Source: Pseudoscleropodium purum
Taxonomy: Eukaryota > Streptophyta > Bryopsida > Hypnales > Brachytheciaceae
DNA: 64,000 nt
Reading direction: 5' to 3'
Assembly (NCBI GenBank): GCA_963969395.1
Contig: OZ017796.1
Coordinates: forward strand, 40,228,243-40,292,242
Position 1 is the first letter of the stretch, and each line of letters begins with the position of its first letter. The notes under the pieces were generated by a model, which was not told the DNA's origin, did no database searches, and saw nothing but the letters and a program-made list of their open reading frames with translations. Of this stretch, positions 46,990 to 60,467 are shown piece after piece. Both the position numbers and the translations under genes were made by a program.

Positions 46990-49424
46990 TAGTGCTCTTG
47001 CAAGTTAGTTAGATGATGTCTGTGGTGACCTAGTGCTAACTCACAATTCCATATCTAGAGCAATAGAGAGTTGTTAAAAAAGAACTGAGTAATTTTGGCA
47101 ATTTTTCTTGTTTTCTATTCTTTTGTGAGGTTCAACCTTAACTTTAGAGGGATGTTGTGGATACTAAGTGTCCAATGGACGACAAAGAATCTTTTTATGT
47201 AAGATAGAAGTGGAAATATTCATCCTTGGAATTTTGTGTGAAAAGGAAAAATCTTGCACAATACTTTGACCTCCAATGAGTGTTTTGGGATCTTTTAAGC
47301 AAATGATTTATATTGTACAAGAAAGGATGATTTCTATGGTGACCAACTTGTCCTTTTAGGGTTCAATTTCATCTCTTAGTCTAACAAGCAACCCAAAGGG
47401 CAATCAAAAATTTCCTTAAAGGTAAGCATAGGGCTTGATCTTTGCCCAAGGTTTGTACAATTAAAGCATGTAAAATTAACAAATGAACAAATTTTGAACT
47501 TTGTAACCTAAATGTGGTACTTGGCAATCCTCATTCACTATATTAGAGGGCAAATAGGTTGAAACATTCTAAAAACATCCCAAAGTCAATTTTTGTCAAA
47601 GATTCACTTGAAACCAAGCCTAAAGACCCCCTACCTTTCCATCAAGGGTTAACCCAAAATGCCCATGATTCAAAGCAAGCTATTGATGTTTTCTTTCTAT
47701 TGTGAATTATGCCTATTTTGAGCTTACATTAACATAACTTTTACTCCTAGGTACCAATTGAAATAAAAATTATATTCCTAAGATGCTAATCAATTTTTCT
47801 ATCTTGAAAAAGTTTTTAAAAAATTACAAAAATATGAAATCATATATATCTACATAAATGTTCAAGAGCCCCCAAGGGAAATCTTGGGACTTTATATAGG
47901 GTTTTTAGAACTTAGGGGCCATATTTGAATCTTTATGTCAATTAGTCCTTTCAAGGCCAATATTATTTGTATTTTTACTATTTATTGTGATTACACTTAC
48001 ATGTGGTTTGACCTCCTCTTGCCCTCGAGACACAACAAGAGTCATTAATCTTGTTAAAAAAAATCCCACCCCCTTGCTATATATCTAAATTTTAGATTCA
48101 TTTTCAAATTTCAGATCTAGCTATACATTTGAATTTTAGCCAATTTCATAAATACAAATGGTATGGATAGAGAGATATGGTACAAATACATATATACAAT
48201 ATGGATACTAAAAATGCTACAAATACAAAAATACAAAAGTTAACCCATATTATTTGTTGTACACAATACATTTGAAAATTATAAATAGGGGTCTAGAATT
48301 TGGCTTGGAGAGGGTGTGTTGGGGATTTAAAAAATATATTTAAATTGCATGCAATGCACATTGCAATGTGAATTTACATTCACTTGCAATACATGTTTAA
48401 CAATATCCACCTAAAAGACATTCTATTTGTGCTGTATTTTCACTATATTAATAACTCAAGGTATATTATAGTAAACAACAAATATCATTCTTTAGAAGGA
48501 AATTAGGACATCTATAGAATCATCATTTCATATTGAGTAAGAAAATCATGTAAAAAATGATTTCACTTTGTGTATAGTTCAAGTAGTAATTATGGGTAAA
48601 CACACTTTATTCATGTATCACAATCGTTTCTTTAAATTACAAAGTTTAAAGTAAGAAGTTACAAGAATTTTGAAGTAGTTTTGGCTTCAAATACTCTAAT
48701 ATTTTAGGGGTTAAAGGATTAGTGTATTTAGCAAACAATACTTTTGACATCAATATCCTTGAAAGAGTCTTGGACATATCATTCAGGTTTGATATATGCA
48801 AAATTCTCATTGATTTCAACCACCATGAATAAGGGGCACTTTACACTTGGGACTAAGTCAATTGCAAGAACTCAAAAAATTCTCAAAACTCTCCTTGGTC
48901 CACCTATACCATTTCTAAACTCTCAAGTGATGGCAAGACTTGAAAGTGGTCATAAAAAGACGATCTTGTAGGGTGAATAATGTGTTCAATAGGGTAATTG
49001 CAAAAAAAGCCACCTATTTTGTTATGTGTTTATTCTATATTCTTCACCTCTTTTAGCTAATGTAAGGCCTTTGATTGCAAATATGAATTCAAAATTTCCA
49101 ATTTTACCGTGTGTGGCAAATAAAAAAATCCTAAATTTTTTTTGTGTTTTCTCCAAGGATAAATTCACCCTACAAGGCCCACTTCACTTAACCACTTTAA
49201 CATCCTACTTAGGTGAAGAGAGTGCTTAAAATATGTTTTTTTAATTTTTGTCTCATTGCCCTTATTGTAGTATAAAGTGTCCCTAAGAGTCTTGCATTTG
49301 TAAAGGCTAGGGAAGATTGATCTCCTTATTACCTTGTGTTTTATCCCTAGAGATAAACCCTATAATTTTTCATTTGCCATCCATGATAAAATTAGAAAAT
49401 TATGAATTCATATTTGCAACTAGA
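46990..49424. other. Gene-free; R2 fragment and decayed TTAA-type sequence
   Basis: 47,169-47,370 is one 200-bp R2 module (GAAATATTCATCCTTGGA, GACCAACTTGTCCTTTTAGGG). 47,730-47,860 matches the 3' part of the 4.2-kb TTAA element (GGTACCAATTGAAATAAAAA, CTAATCAATTTTTCTATCTT), and TTTTAGGGG then TTAA at 48,704-48,714 is probably its end. No coding evidence. Confidence 0.4.
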
Positions 49425-49445
49425 CCCTAAACCCTAAACCCTAAA
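49425..49445 (+). repeat. Three telomere-type CCCTAAA units
   Basis: Exactly three CCCTAAA heptamers in tandem, the Arabidopsis-type plant telomere unit (complement TTTAGGG). Too short to call a true interstitial telomere. Confidence 0.8.
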
Positions 49446-52400
49446 CTTAGTAGATGAGAGAGGGATACAATTAGGAGTTGACACATATTAGATTCTCTCA
49501 CGATCCACTAGTCTCCTCTAGTCTCCACCAATGGAGTTGTCCACCAATATCAGTTGAAATTGAAGTTCCTCCTTTTCAGTTGCCCACCCCGGCAAGACAA
49601 TTAGTGGAGACAATTTTGTCTTCTTGCTTTGTTTTAGGTTCAAATTTGCCCACTGGGCAAGCATGTAAGCCCACCCTAAGACTGAAGGCCTTGCTGCCTT
49701 TCTTCTCTGCAGAACTTGAGAGAGCAGACAGAGTTGAATGGTTCAAACTCGGGGCTCAGTATTAATTGCACCAGCTTGGGATCAAGGGCTTCAATTCGTA
49801 CAAATTGCGGGGTTAATCCCTTGCTTACTGGACTGGTATCTTATACAAGTCACAATTTCTCAACTGCACTGATTCATTGACTCAGCATCTTTCTTCCAAG
49901 ACTGAGTAGGCTCAAGTCACTCACCCACCCACCCTTGAAAGTCCAAGTCTCACCAACACAAAATCAATGTCATTTGATCCGGAATTATAGTGGTTGTGCA
50001 TCTCAGTTTTGGTGATGGATCAATTGGAACTACTGGTGAGTTAAGTGTTTCCAAACTCCAAGGAATTCCACCTCAGATGGAGTTGGATAATATCACAAAA
50101 TGGCTTTATTTCTATTGCAACTTGCAAGTTAGGGTTGGCTTCCATGTGGAATTGAGGGCTAGGGAAGCTAATCAACGGTGGACTGGAAGTTCGGTTTTTT
50201 CTGGAGCCCCCATTCCACCATTGATCAATGGACTCAATTAGTCCTGACTCCATGTGGAAGCCAAACCCAAGGCATCGGACATGTATGTAGTCATGGAAGG
50301 ATGGATAGCTGAGAGTTTAATCCTTATCTTTAGAAGACATTTCAAGCCAAGGGAGGGCCATTTTAAGCTTGTTTTCTTGGGCATTCCCGTAGTAGTAAAA
50401 TAACATGACTTTGTCAAATTAAGAAATAAAAATAAAAATAAAAATTTAAACAAAAATAAATTAGAATTTTTTTTCAAAAATGACATGGCATTATCTCAAC
50501 CACGTTGGACTACACAAATGGCAGCATTCCCACGTGGTTGAGACAATTTTCAAAGCTGGAAACTTGCAATCTTCTTGAGGCTCCAAATGTCTTCTAACGA
50601 TTTCCTATCATTACCCACACACACCCTTGGTGCCTCCATAGGTACCTTGATGGATGTCACTAACTTCGTACTATCTATTGAAAAGAGACGTACCACTTCC
50701 TGGTTTGCATAAGTTCCCCCCCTCCCCCCTTGAAAAAATTTACAAGCCGTTGATTTTTTTAAAATGCTTACCCTCAAAACTGTTGTTGATTTCTCAAAAA
50801 ATCACAAGTTGTTGATCTTGTCAGATTTAATTTGAGTCGTCGAAATGAATACTAGATATGGATACAATACCGCATACAAATATGTACTAAATATGGGTAC
50901 CATATATGGATACAGGATGAATTGTCCCATATTGATTGTCAAATATGTTGGTTTCTGAAAATTACAAGAGGGGTTGAGGTGAAACTAAAATTTTAAAATC
51001 CTAATTTTAAATCTCAATGAAACTCAATGTCACTATCCACTATCCACCCAAAAGTTGGCTTACTTCATACTTTGTCTTTGAATTTTGAGGTCCAAATTTT
51101 ACTCATAAAGTTCTCAAATTTTTGATTGCCCAACAAAAAAGGATACACTATGTTTAGACTCTCCCCACTTTTGAAGATTATTATTAGTGATTCCTACTAG
51201 GTTTTGTCCTACAAAGATTTATTTTTCAAGTTTTATTACCTATCAAATTATCTCTTTTTTCTAGTAGAAAATAGGGCTTGAGACAACAAGTTGGAAGCAG
51301 TACAAACACTTCAACATCAACAGAAATAACTTTCAAAAAATATTTGGCTTAAGTTGCTCAAATCAATAGAAAGTGTAGATGTTGACATGATTTTTATATC
51401 AAGTGAATTAGAGCAATATTTTTCTTAAAATTTAATTTTTTTTTCTTACTCATTTTCTTGAATTTTTTTATATGTTTATTATTTTCCAACATCTAGTGTT
51501 GTACACATGTCAGCTTCCAAAATCAATATAGAATCCTATTTAAATATAATAATTTTCATTAACCCTAAACTATTCCTTGAATCTAGTTTGTAAAATAGAT
51601 TATGAATCTTTGCTTCAATTTCATTTATTTTTATATTATAAAATGACTTGATTTGTCATTTTAGGGCCAAAGTTTTGCCAATTTGTTGTATTGGTTGTTT
51701 GAAGAAGAAAAGTAGTTGATTTGGAGGCATCAATAAAGGCTTATAATTACTTCATTTCAAAGTTTGTACAATCCATATGAAAAGAGCATAGGTTGCACTT
51801 GTAAGAAAATGAAAACAAAATATAGTTTTTTGCTTCTAACTTACAACTAATCAAACCTCTCAATATCCCAAAGTCTATTCCAAAGTCTTGAGCATTTGGG
51901 AATATGTTAGATCTTGAAAACTTGTATTGACACTAACTCAATGAGAAAAACTTTGGATTGACAAGGGACATCCACCACTCGAATTTGGTTTGATGTATAA
52001 ATATTCTAAAAGCTTGACTATGATTGTTGCCTTTTCATATGACCATGATGTCTTTGGACCTTGCCATCATTGTTCGTCGTCAATAGTGCATGTGGATGTT
52101 GCTATTGGCCTTGTTAAGCATTGTCGCAAGTTCCCACTCAAAATCTCCTTTCATAGTCTAGACTAATATAGATGGTGACCACTTAAGTAGCACCTAGCCA
52201 TTTAAAAAGGCCAACACTCTTTTACCAAGTTCATTTGTAAATAACAAGTTTTATGCCCTTATTGACATTGATAGTGCTCAAGTGTCATGCCAATTTTATT
52301 TCAAAACATTTCCAATAGTATAATTTTATATGAAATACACTAGATAGGTATTCATGAAGACTAAATTCACACATTTTTTCACAATTTACTCTCAAATATT

Positions 52401-52872
52401 GCTAAACAAATGCTTATGAAGTTCTCAAAAATCTCCTATATTCTTGACCATTAGATTCTTCATTTCTTTAGGGGTTAAAGTAGATTTCTAAAGGCTTGTT
52501 ATATTGAATACTTGTAAATCCCTCTCGTTTTTTAGTATTGATATTCTATTCTCAATCAAATATGAAATTATTATAGTGACTCCAAGAACACCTCAAACAA
52601 ACATATCTTCATCTACAAAATTTATAAAAGCATTGCTATAAAGGTTACAAATACAAACCGTAATCTCTTAAAGAATCCAATATTTATTTGTATAACCATT
52701 TTAGTGAACTTATAATCCATGTAAGATATTCTTTTGTATTTTATAACCCTTCGTAATTTTATATTGCAATATAATTGTTCATTTACTGAAGTTTTTGATG
52801 TGAGTATTGAACATTTACTATCTTGGTTATTCCAATTAAGTTAGGAAATCAAGATTTCAAGTTTGCACTATA
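49446..52872. other. No gene recognised
   Basis: 49,450-50,300 is somewhat richer in GC; frames of 95 and 83 codons (49,478 and 49,990) show no domain. 50,870-50,930 and 48,170-48,240 contain GGATACAAATAC-like runs. TTAACCCTAAA near 51,560 and CTTTAGGGGTTAA near 52,469 could bound another decayed TTAA element, but the inverted match is weak. Confidence 0.35.
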
Positions 52873-52876
52873 TTAA

Positions 52877-53827
52877 CCCCTAAAGCTGACTAAGTAGCAT
52901 TTTTTTTATAACACAGTGTTTTTTGTCATTCATTTGCAAATGGATTTTTTTTTCTTTGAAATTTTCACACAACATGTTGTCAAGGAGTAGTTTAAAGGCA
53001 CAATGTTTTTCATAACTTTTGACTACATAATTAAAAAAGTTATTGTATGATGTGTAGTTTCTTTTGTAGCCCAACAATCCAAGTTGCTAAAAAGAATTAT
53101 TTTTTTAAGAAATATAAATTTGAAATCGGTTTTCTAAATTTATATATGAAAATCTATATGTGAAAAGCTTTGAATCCCTCCATTGTGATTAATGAAATGA
53201 AAGTTTTGAGGAGTTTTAGATTGCGGGCACTCATGGAATCCTGAGATGGAATCTCTATGTTAAATAAACTTTGAAGTCCTTTATTTAAATGAATTTTTAA
53301 TATTTTTGAAAATAAAATAAAATCATAGGATTTAGATTATTTTGTTATAACATTATAACCATTACAATTGGCATTTTCAATTCCATAGCTAAATTCTTGA
53401 CAATTTAGTATTCTGTATCATCCTCTTCTTTCTACTTACTAATTTCTTCAAGCATGAATATGAAACTTTTTGTTGTTGAAATTTTTTCTTTGTATTCTGA
53501 AGTTAATTTTTCAACATATTGTGGAGAGTTGCAAGTTGTACAATCTTCAAATTTTGGGGTAAAAATTTTGAAAGATGAAATCTAACCATTTTGAAAGAGT
53601 TGAAAACACTTCCTTTTGAAATCTAAACATCATGATCTTGTAATTGATAATGTCTCCTATTCTCAAATTTTATGAGGGTGTACTTTATCAAGTTAACTAA
53701 AGTACCCTACAGTTAGATTTGTTTAAAAAAAAAATATAGATGAAAATTTTAGCCTTGCTTTAGAAACTAGTATTTTGAAGCAATTTTGAACCCATCTATA
53801 AACATGAAAAAACAACAACTTTAGAGG
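52877..53827. mobile_element. TTAA-flanked element A3, 951 bp
   Basis: Starts CCCCTAAAGCTGACTAAG after TTAA (52,873-52,876) and ends ACTTTAGAGG before TTAA (53,828-53,831). The first 250 bp follow element A1 in the same orientation (ACACAG, AAGGAGTAG, TATTG.ATGATGTG). No coding frame. Confidence 0.8.
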
Positions 53828-53831
53828 TTAA

Positions 53832-56800
53832 AAATCCCCATTGAGCTGATTTATGTATTGGATCCTACACATCAAAGAAATTGTAACTTACACAAAGACA
53901 AAAATGCAATGCACTACTATTCATTTGTATCGTCTTGTCGAGGAGGAACGACAACATGACGACATATGCAAATCAAAAGCTAGCTGCAACACCAGTGAGA
54001 GAGAAGCCTTGGGTGGTCAGTTAAAGCTCGGTGTTCCACCAAGATTGCATCACTGCTAAGCTTACCAATGTTGCCGGTCCTACCGATCGATGGCCTTTGC
54101 ACACAACTGATTGTACACAACGATGTTGAGAGCCAACGCAACTTTGAGACTCCATTGCGACAAGCTGGGGCCCCCTTCTGCTGAACCCCCGCGATCATGT
54201 GGTCTCCCGGGACCGATATGACCTCCTCCCCGGGACTGATATGACTGAAGCTGGAGGTATTAAGCTTCCGTTGTCACTGAGTTCCAAAATTGCAAGAGAC
54301 TGGCGACAAAGTCAGTTGCAGTCCCACCTCTTTTCCGTCGGGGATTAAGTTATATGGCTTATAGCTGGTCTGACTGTTGTTTGCACCCAAAAATTGACAC
54401 CCTCGTTGCCCCAACTATAGGTAAATTATGTAAAAAAAATGTCTCCTATTTTGCACGGTGTTGTTCAGTATTTCTTCACCTCTCCTAACTAATTTGGGGC
54501 ATGTGATTGCAAAATATGAATTCGAAATTTGAAAACTTTATCATCTGTTGCAAATAAAAAAATTCCAATATTTTCCCTAGAAGTAAATTGTAGGGCAATG
54601 AGGGGGTCAATTCACCGTGGGTTAATTGCAGATAGCATCAGGAGACCCAATTGATGAGAAGATGATTCGCACACAAAGCTTAAGTTAAAGTTAAGTGGGT
54701 TGGACCCAAGCATGAGCTGTGTTTTGGATGTGACCACCCAGTGACAATTGGGTTGCTTTTGTTGCTTCTGATGGTTTAGGCAATGCCTGAACAAGGCAGA
54801 ACATGAGGAGCCATTCATGTGCAAATCAATGTCCCTCAAGGGCCCCAACGTCACAATGGTCCGAACATGAAGTGCATAAGTTACCTCTTAATGGTCCATT
54901 GGGAATTGTAGGTGCCTTGGGGATTGTAGGTGTATACTCCGTACACTAATAGATATGTTGGTTGCGTAAACTAGATTGAATACCAAGTGCTTGACAAAAC
55001 TAAACCTCACAAGACAATTCAAATCAATTGTTGTTTTTATTTGAACATGTTTCTTTGGTTCTTGCAACCAACTATTTTGCTTATGGTATCCAACCTCAAA
55101 AATTTCTATTCAATCACTAAGGTAGAAGGCTCAAAAAGCGTCCATTTAAGGGAAAAAAGACCCTTGTGCAAAAATGGGTGGACCCAAAGATTTTTTTTCA
55201 TTTTTTTAGAAGAAAGAGAAATGAAGAATACACCAGTGGAAATTTTTGTTTTTAATTCTCTGATTTGAGGTGAATAAGATCTGATTTTTCATAGTTTGAG
55301 GTGCCTCGGTTCCTATAAATGCTCATAGATGCAATTGTAATCGATCAAAACATGTCAAGGAATGAACCAAGTGAGTTTATGAATGAACCTAAGCATGCCC
55401 TTGAATGGAGTTAGTGAATCTAAAAACGATTGGTCCACAATGACCCTAAACTACTGGATGATGGTTGTGAGATACCCAAACCAAATGGCGTGATTGTGGG
55501 TTTGATACCTGGTGGTAGAGGTTCTCTACCTAGCATGAAATCAACCTCTCTTCTTGATGAATCCCTTGCAATGTGTTTCCTCAACATGAGTGTTTAAAAA
55601 AAAAACCTAAAAATGATCCACTGTACATTTCCATTTAATTCAAACGAAATTGTAAATCAAAATTTATTACAAGCACTAAACACCCCAGGGTTTTCTCACA
55701 TAGTTCTAAGTTCAATTCAAAGTTCTGTAACTTTTGCATCCAATGTCCAAATTCAATAAAACTTGTTGCAAAATCTGCACCCTTTTTTCTAGTTTATGTG
55801 GTAAAAATTTTAGATCAATCCAAGATTTTCAAATTTTTTGTAAGTCAATCGAAGTTTACAGGTTCAATTTGAGTCCACTAAACTGTATTTGATGACTACT
55901 ACTTTGGGGGCTTGTATCTCCTTCATCCAATGTTTATTTTCAAAAAAAATTGTTGGGCTATGTTTTCCTTGTAGTCTAGTTGTTGTGATAGAATTTTCAT
56001 GTCAATCCGCATTGTTTTGAATGTTCAAGAGCAATTCAAAGTTTTAAATCCCCACATTTTTGGATTATAGTGAACTTTGGTAGCTTGTTTCTTCTTCATG
56101 CAGTGTTCGTTTCTAATATAAAAGATTGGAAAAGTTGCACATACTAGTCTAGTTTGTATGGTTTAAATTTCACACCAATCTAAGAAAATTTGAGTGACTG
56201 AGAAGCATTTTAGTAGGAAGAGGTTCAACCTCATATGTATTTTTTTGCACTTTTTCTTGCTATTTTTTTATATTTTAAAGTCTTTTTATAGACCTCACCA
56301 ACTTCATGCCATTATAATGAGTAAAATCACACACGGTGATGAACCATTTCACTTGATTAGTAGCCTAAAATCACACACATGGGATGGCAATTTGTCACTA
56401 CATAAAATCATTTTCAATTTCTACATCCCTGTGCATTGTTTTAGACACTTCTATTGGGGCGGTTTTTAATGCCCAAACTATTTTCAAGCCTCCTCCTATA
56501 ATATAAACATGTCCGAATAGACCGAGCTTCAACACCCACTATAGGAGAAGGCTTGAAAAGCGCTTAGGCTTTAAGAACCGCCTCTAGAAAAGTCTATGAA
56601 ATTGTGCAAAGTATTGTTCATGTGCCCAATTTTTTTGTGTTGATAAGCGGTGAACCTGTATAGGTCATTTTAGATGAATTGTCACATGACAAAGGTGATT
56701 GTGTGAATATTCTATGCTCATGAATGAATCTTTAAAAACTTAAGCAAAAAGTAAGGTGCATTTAATGGAATGTAGTACTTTTAATTTTACAATTGAGAGT

Positions 56801-56839
56801 GAAAATCAAGTGAACTATTCCAAAATGGTTTTGTACCAT
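53832..56839. other. No gene recognised
   Basis: 53,930-54,400 is a moderate-GC patch with a short direct repeat (CTCCC.GGGAC.GATATGAC at about 54,203 and 54,225) and frames of 68 and 72 codons without domains. AGGTAGAAGGCTCAAAAAGCG (55,121) and AGGAGAAGGCTTGAAAAGCG (56,543) resemble the terminus of the element at 46,008. 55,690-56,200 matches the start of the element at 63,910. Confidence 0.4.
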
Positions 56840-56843
56840 TTAA

Positions 56844-57752
56844 CCCCTAAATTTTCATGACTCTATTATCCCTGAAATTGCTCAAAAATTGCCATTTTCA
56901 ATACAAGTACCAAATTTTTAGAAAAAAACTTTTTTTGATACAGATAACCATACGGTCTTGTAGAACAATGATTTGAAAATATGTAGAAAAAATTTCAGAA
57001 CTTTCCACCGTGTGGATTGCAAGAGTTTAGCATTTGAAATGACAAAAATCCTTTTTTAAACCCTACGAAAAAACAGGCAGTTGTACTTTACAAGCTCACT
57101 TTTCTATAAAATAAAAGGTTCAAAATGATGATGCTTTTTTAAATTCGTTTTTCTAAACAAGTTGTTTACATGCTTGAAAATTTTCAAGTAATTTGGAATT
57201 GTACAACATATAGGAAAAAAATAGTAAGTAGAAAGAGATAGAGAATGATTCAAAATACTAAATTGTTAAGAATTTAATTATGGAATTGAAAAACGTCAAT
57301 CCCAATGGTTGTAATATGCTTATAAACAATGTACATCCTATGAATTTATTTTTTTCAAAAAATATTGAAAATTGAGTGAAATAAACAACTTCAAAGTTTA
57401 TTTTAGAGTACAAAATCCATAACTACCCGCAAACTAAAATTCCTCATAATTTTTGCCTCATTGATTGAAATGAAATGATTCAAAGCTTTCCACACATATA
57501 TAAATATAGAAAATCAATTTCAAATTTTTATTTTTGGAAAAAATAAAATATTCAGATTTGCCCAGACTGCCCGAGTTGAGAAAGAAACAACATATTGGGC
57601 CATAACTTTTGACTCATGTTTCCAAATGTCATGAAATTTGTTGCATATGAAAGATATTCCTCATCCACACCTTCTAACAAAATTTCAACCTACCCAATAG
57701 CCTTGCCCAAAAATTCTATACAGCCAAAGAATGCAGTCCAGTTCTTTAGGGG
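56844..57752. mobile_element. TTAA-flanked element A4, 909 bp
   Basis: Starts CCCCTAAATTTTCATGAC after TTAA (56,840-56,843) and ends GTTCTTTAGGGG before TTAA (57,753-57,756). The interior follows A2 in the same orientation (CAATACAAGTACCAAATTTT, GTGTGGATTGCAAGA, CAACATATAGGAAAAAAATA). No coding frame. Confidence 0.82.
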
Positions 57753-57756
57753 TTAA

Positions 57757-59818
57757 TACTACCTAATTATCACTTTAAGGTGTCAATTACTCTATTCATT
57801 AATGTGTTCTAATTCATCATTGGTGCACTCTATGAGCATAAACAATGCCCCATTGCCCTTCCACTTCCAAAAATTGCCATAAATTCATTTCGGGGCCAAA
57901 AATTATGATTAAAATTTGATTACAAGTGTCTCTTATTTCTCTTGCTACAAAAAATAAAATACCACAATTTCTCATGAACTAAATTCACCAAACAGAGTTG
58001 ATTTTGCTTAAGTGAACCATTTCTGAGCCTCTTAGCTTACTTCTTTAACTCATCACAACATGACAAATTATCCAAATTATCGATTGTACAATTTAGTTTA
58101 CTAAATAATGAATGATTTCTACCAATGGTATTGTATTCAAGTATGATTTTAGTATGGTGTAATATTGGACTTAACAACAATAATGTAGGAAAATTTGATA
58201 GTATCAAAATACAAAAGATAAATTATTTTATAAGTTAAAAATATGTGTCTAAAAACGGTACTTAAGACTTGTTAAGCCATTAGTACTCTAACATCCAACT
58301 TTTGGATGACAAATAGATTGATATTTTTGTTTCTTTTTTGTTACTACTTAGATGAAAGTTGCCCTAGTTTGTGAAGATACTTTATCAGGTTGTTTTCCTA
58401 TCTAATAATTGGATTTTGTGTTACTAGAATACGTACTTTTCTAAAATTACAAATGTGAAAGTATGTCAAGTGGTTGACCAAGCCAAAATTGCCTTGACTC
58501 TATGTCAAAATTGAGGTCATGGATTTAAAGATTTGCAAAATTGAGGTCATAGATTTAAAGAATACAAAAATTTCAAAAAATCACCATGTCAAGAGAACCT
58601 CATTTCAATTCCATCCCAACAAATTTTACTCAGAAAATGATAATATTTTGCTTGTAATTGAATTTAGAAGGAATTCTAAAATTTTATAGAACACTTTATA
58701 CCTTTAGGGATTAACCAAAGCTTTTTTTACTATAGCTTTAGTGTTCCTAGTAGCATTTCACTAAATTAAATTTTAAAGAACATCAACATATTACAGTATC
58801 CAACCCATTTCTAATCAAGCATCTGTTTTCGCTACTATTAGGTTGTCATGTTTATAATCAATTGTGGTTTAGGTGACAAAGTAGGAGCAAAAGTAGCAAC
58901 TCCAATGTCAAGGAGGTGTACAATGAAAGCATAGAATGATCACAAGATGTAAGTTGCATTGGAAGCCACAATTATCACTTATATTGAAGCATAGTCAATT
59001 TTGTAACCAACCTATGATTGAAAATAGGATGACCTACATAACAAGAATAGGTCGACCAAAATCCTTACAAAACAAATTCGTGGTAATTTTGTTTTTGAGG
59101 GAAAAAATGTACAAAAATATGAATTCCTTCTAAAATCTACTTCTCTAAATGGGGTCATCTACCTTGACTCCTTTTTGTTAGAGTTGGCAAAATTTGACCA
59201 AAAAAGAAAAGCGCTGGGTGGAGTTAACCAAGTGTGAATCCCCCAGCATGTCATCTGCACAATTGTCTGCACTGAGTTCTCACCATCCACATCAACCCCC
59301 AACATCGTGCAGGGCGAGGGTACTCCCCCACGACGCCGTCACTTTCAAATTCTGCCGACAGAAGCATTCCATGTCCCTTTCCGAAATGAAAGCACATACT
59401 GTGAGAGAATTCTAGGGTAAGCCACCAAACAAAATTTCATGAGAAAAAAAAGGGGGTGGGGTGGGATGTCGGGTTAAGTTAGGAGGACTTTTTTGAAAGC
59501 TAACTTAACCCTTGGATGATGAAGAAGCCCAAATTGGGTCTCATATTTTCTTAACAATTTTGAAGAATTTATATGGGGATTTTTTTATATTTATTTTAAT
59601 AGTTTTTAAATTTAAACCAATGCATGCAATGTTCTTCATCCAAGCTAATGATATGATACAATTTTCCATTTAGATTATACTTTCTAAAATATGATCAATT
59701 GAAATCAGCAACTCAAAATCATGAATTCTTAGTACATAAAGGGTTCAATCCATAAAGCGAAGGACCACTACCTAGTTCCATCTAGTCACTTCAAATGGGG
59801 ATGTGCGCTTATTGGCCC
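57757..59818. other. No gene; R1 copy 4 inside
   Basis: About 58,900-59,170 matches R1 (AACCAACCTATGATTGAAAATAGG-like, ATAGGTCGACCAAAATCC, TTCGTGGTAATTTTG). A tandem pair of AAATTGAGGTCAT.GATTTAAAGA lies at 58,509-58,562. CTTTAGGGATTAA at 58,703 may be a lone TTAA-element end. A 73-codon frame at 59,194 has no known domain. Confidence 0.4.
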
Positions 59819-59822
59819 TTAA

Positions 59823-60467
59823 CCCCTAAATGCGCAAAACTTGACAATATTTTGAAGTTAAATAAAATCTTACCAAGTTATTATTTTCAGTAGTTTATAT
59901 ATTTTTTAAATTCTTACTGAAGTTTAGTTTTAGCATCAAAAATCCAATTTTGAAAATGAATGCTATTATGATTTTTCAATTCAAGCTTTTGTGCAAGGGT
60001 GTCCATTGCAAATCTTGATTTTCTACTGTTTGAGGTCTTTTGGAAATGAGCCTCAAATGTACTAGATCTTGAAGAAAAAATCATATTAGAAGTTCATTTT
60101 TAAAAACTATAGAGTAGATTTTGAGAAGCCGTAAATTGATTGGGGTGATGCACATTATGCCCTTTAACCTCATACTCCATATTTTTTTGGTGACCAATTT
60201 TATAGATTTGACATGTGAAAAAAAGGATCGAAAGACTTCAAATCACTTTTATAGTTTTAACACCCTCATAATCAAACATTATAATCTTTTAGTCCATAAG
60301 TGATATTGTTGGGTTTTCTTTCCCATGGGGTTTCTAATATGTCTAGTTTGAATTTGTATGGTTATAATCTCTTAAAAGTAATCAAATTCATCAAAATGAT
60401 GTTTTTTTGTTCAATTTAGAGCAAATTCTAAGACGCTTGGCCGCCAAAGGCATTGGGCATTTAGGGG
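59823..60467. mobile_element. TTAA-flanked element B3, 645 bp
   Basis: Starts CCCCTAAATGCGCAAAAC after TTAA (59,819-59,822) and ends GGGCATTTAGGGG, followed by ATAA instead of TTAA. Same orientation as B2 and clearly more diverged from B1 and B2 than they are from each other. No coding frame. Confidence 0.8.

Noticed and set aside
51560..52480. Possible further TTAA-flanked element
   Set aside because: The right end CTTTAGGGGTTAA is good, but the left TTAACCCTAAACT is only partly complementary and the interior was not matched to the family.
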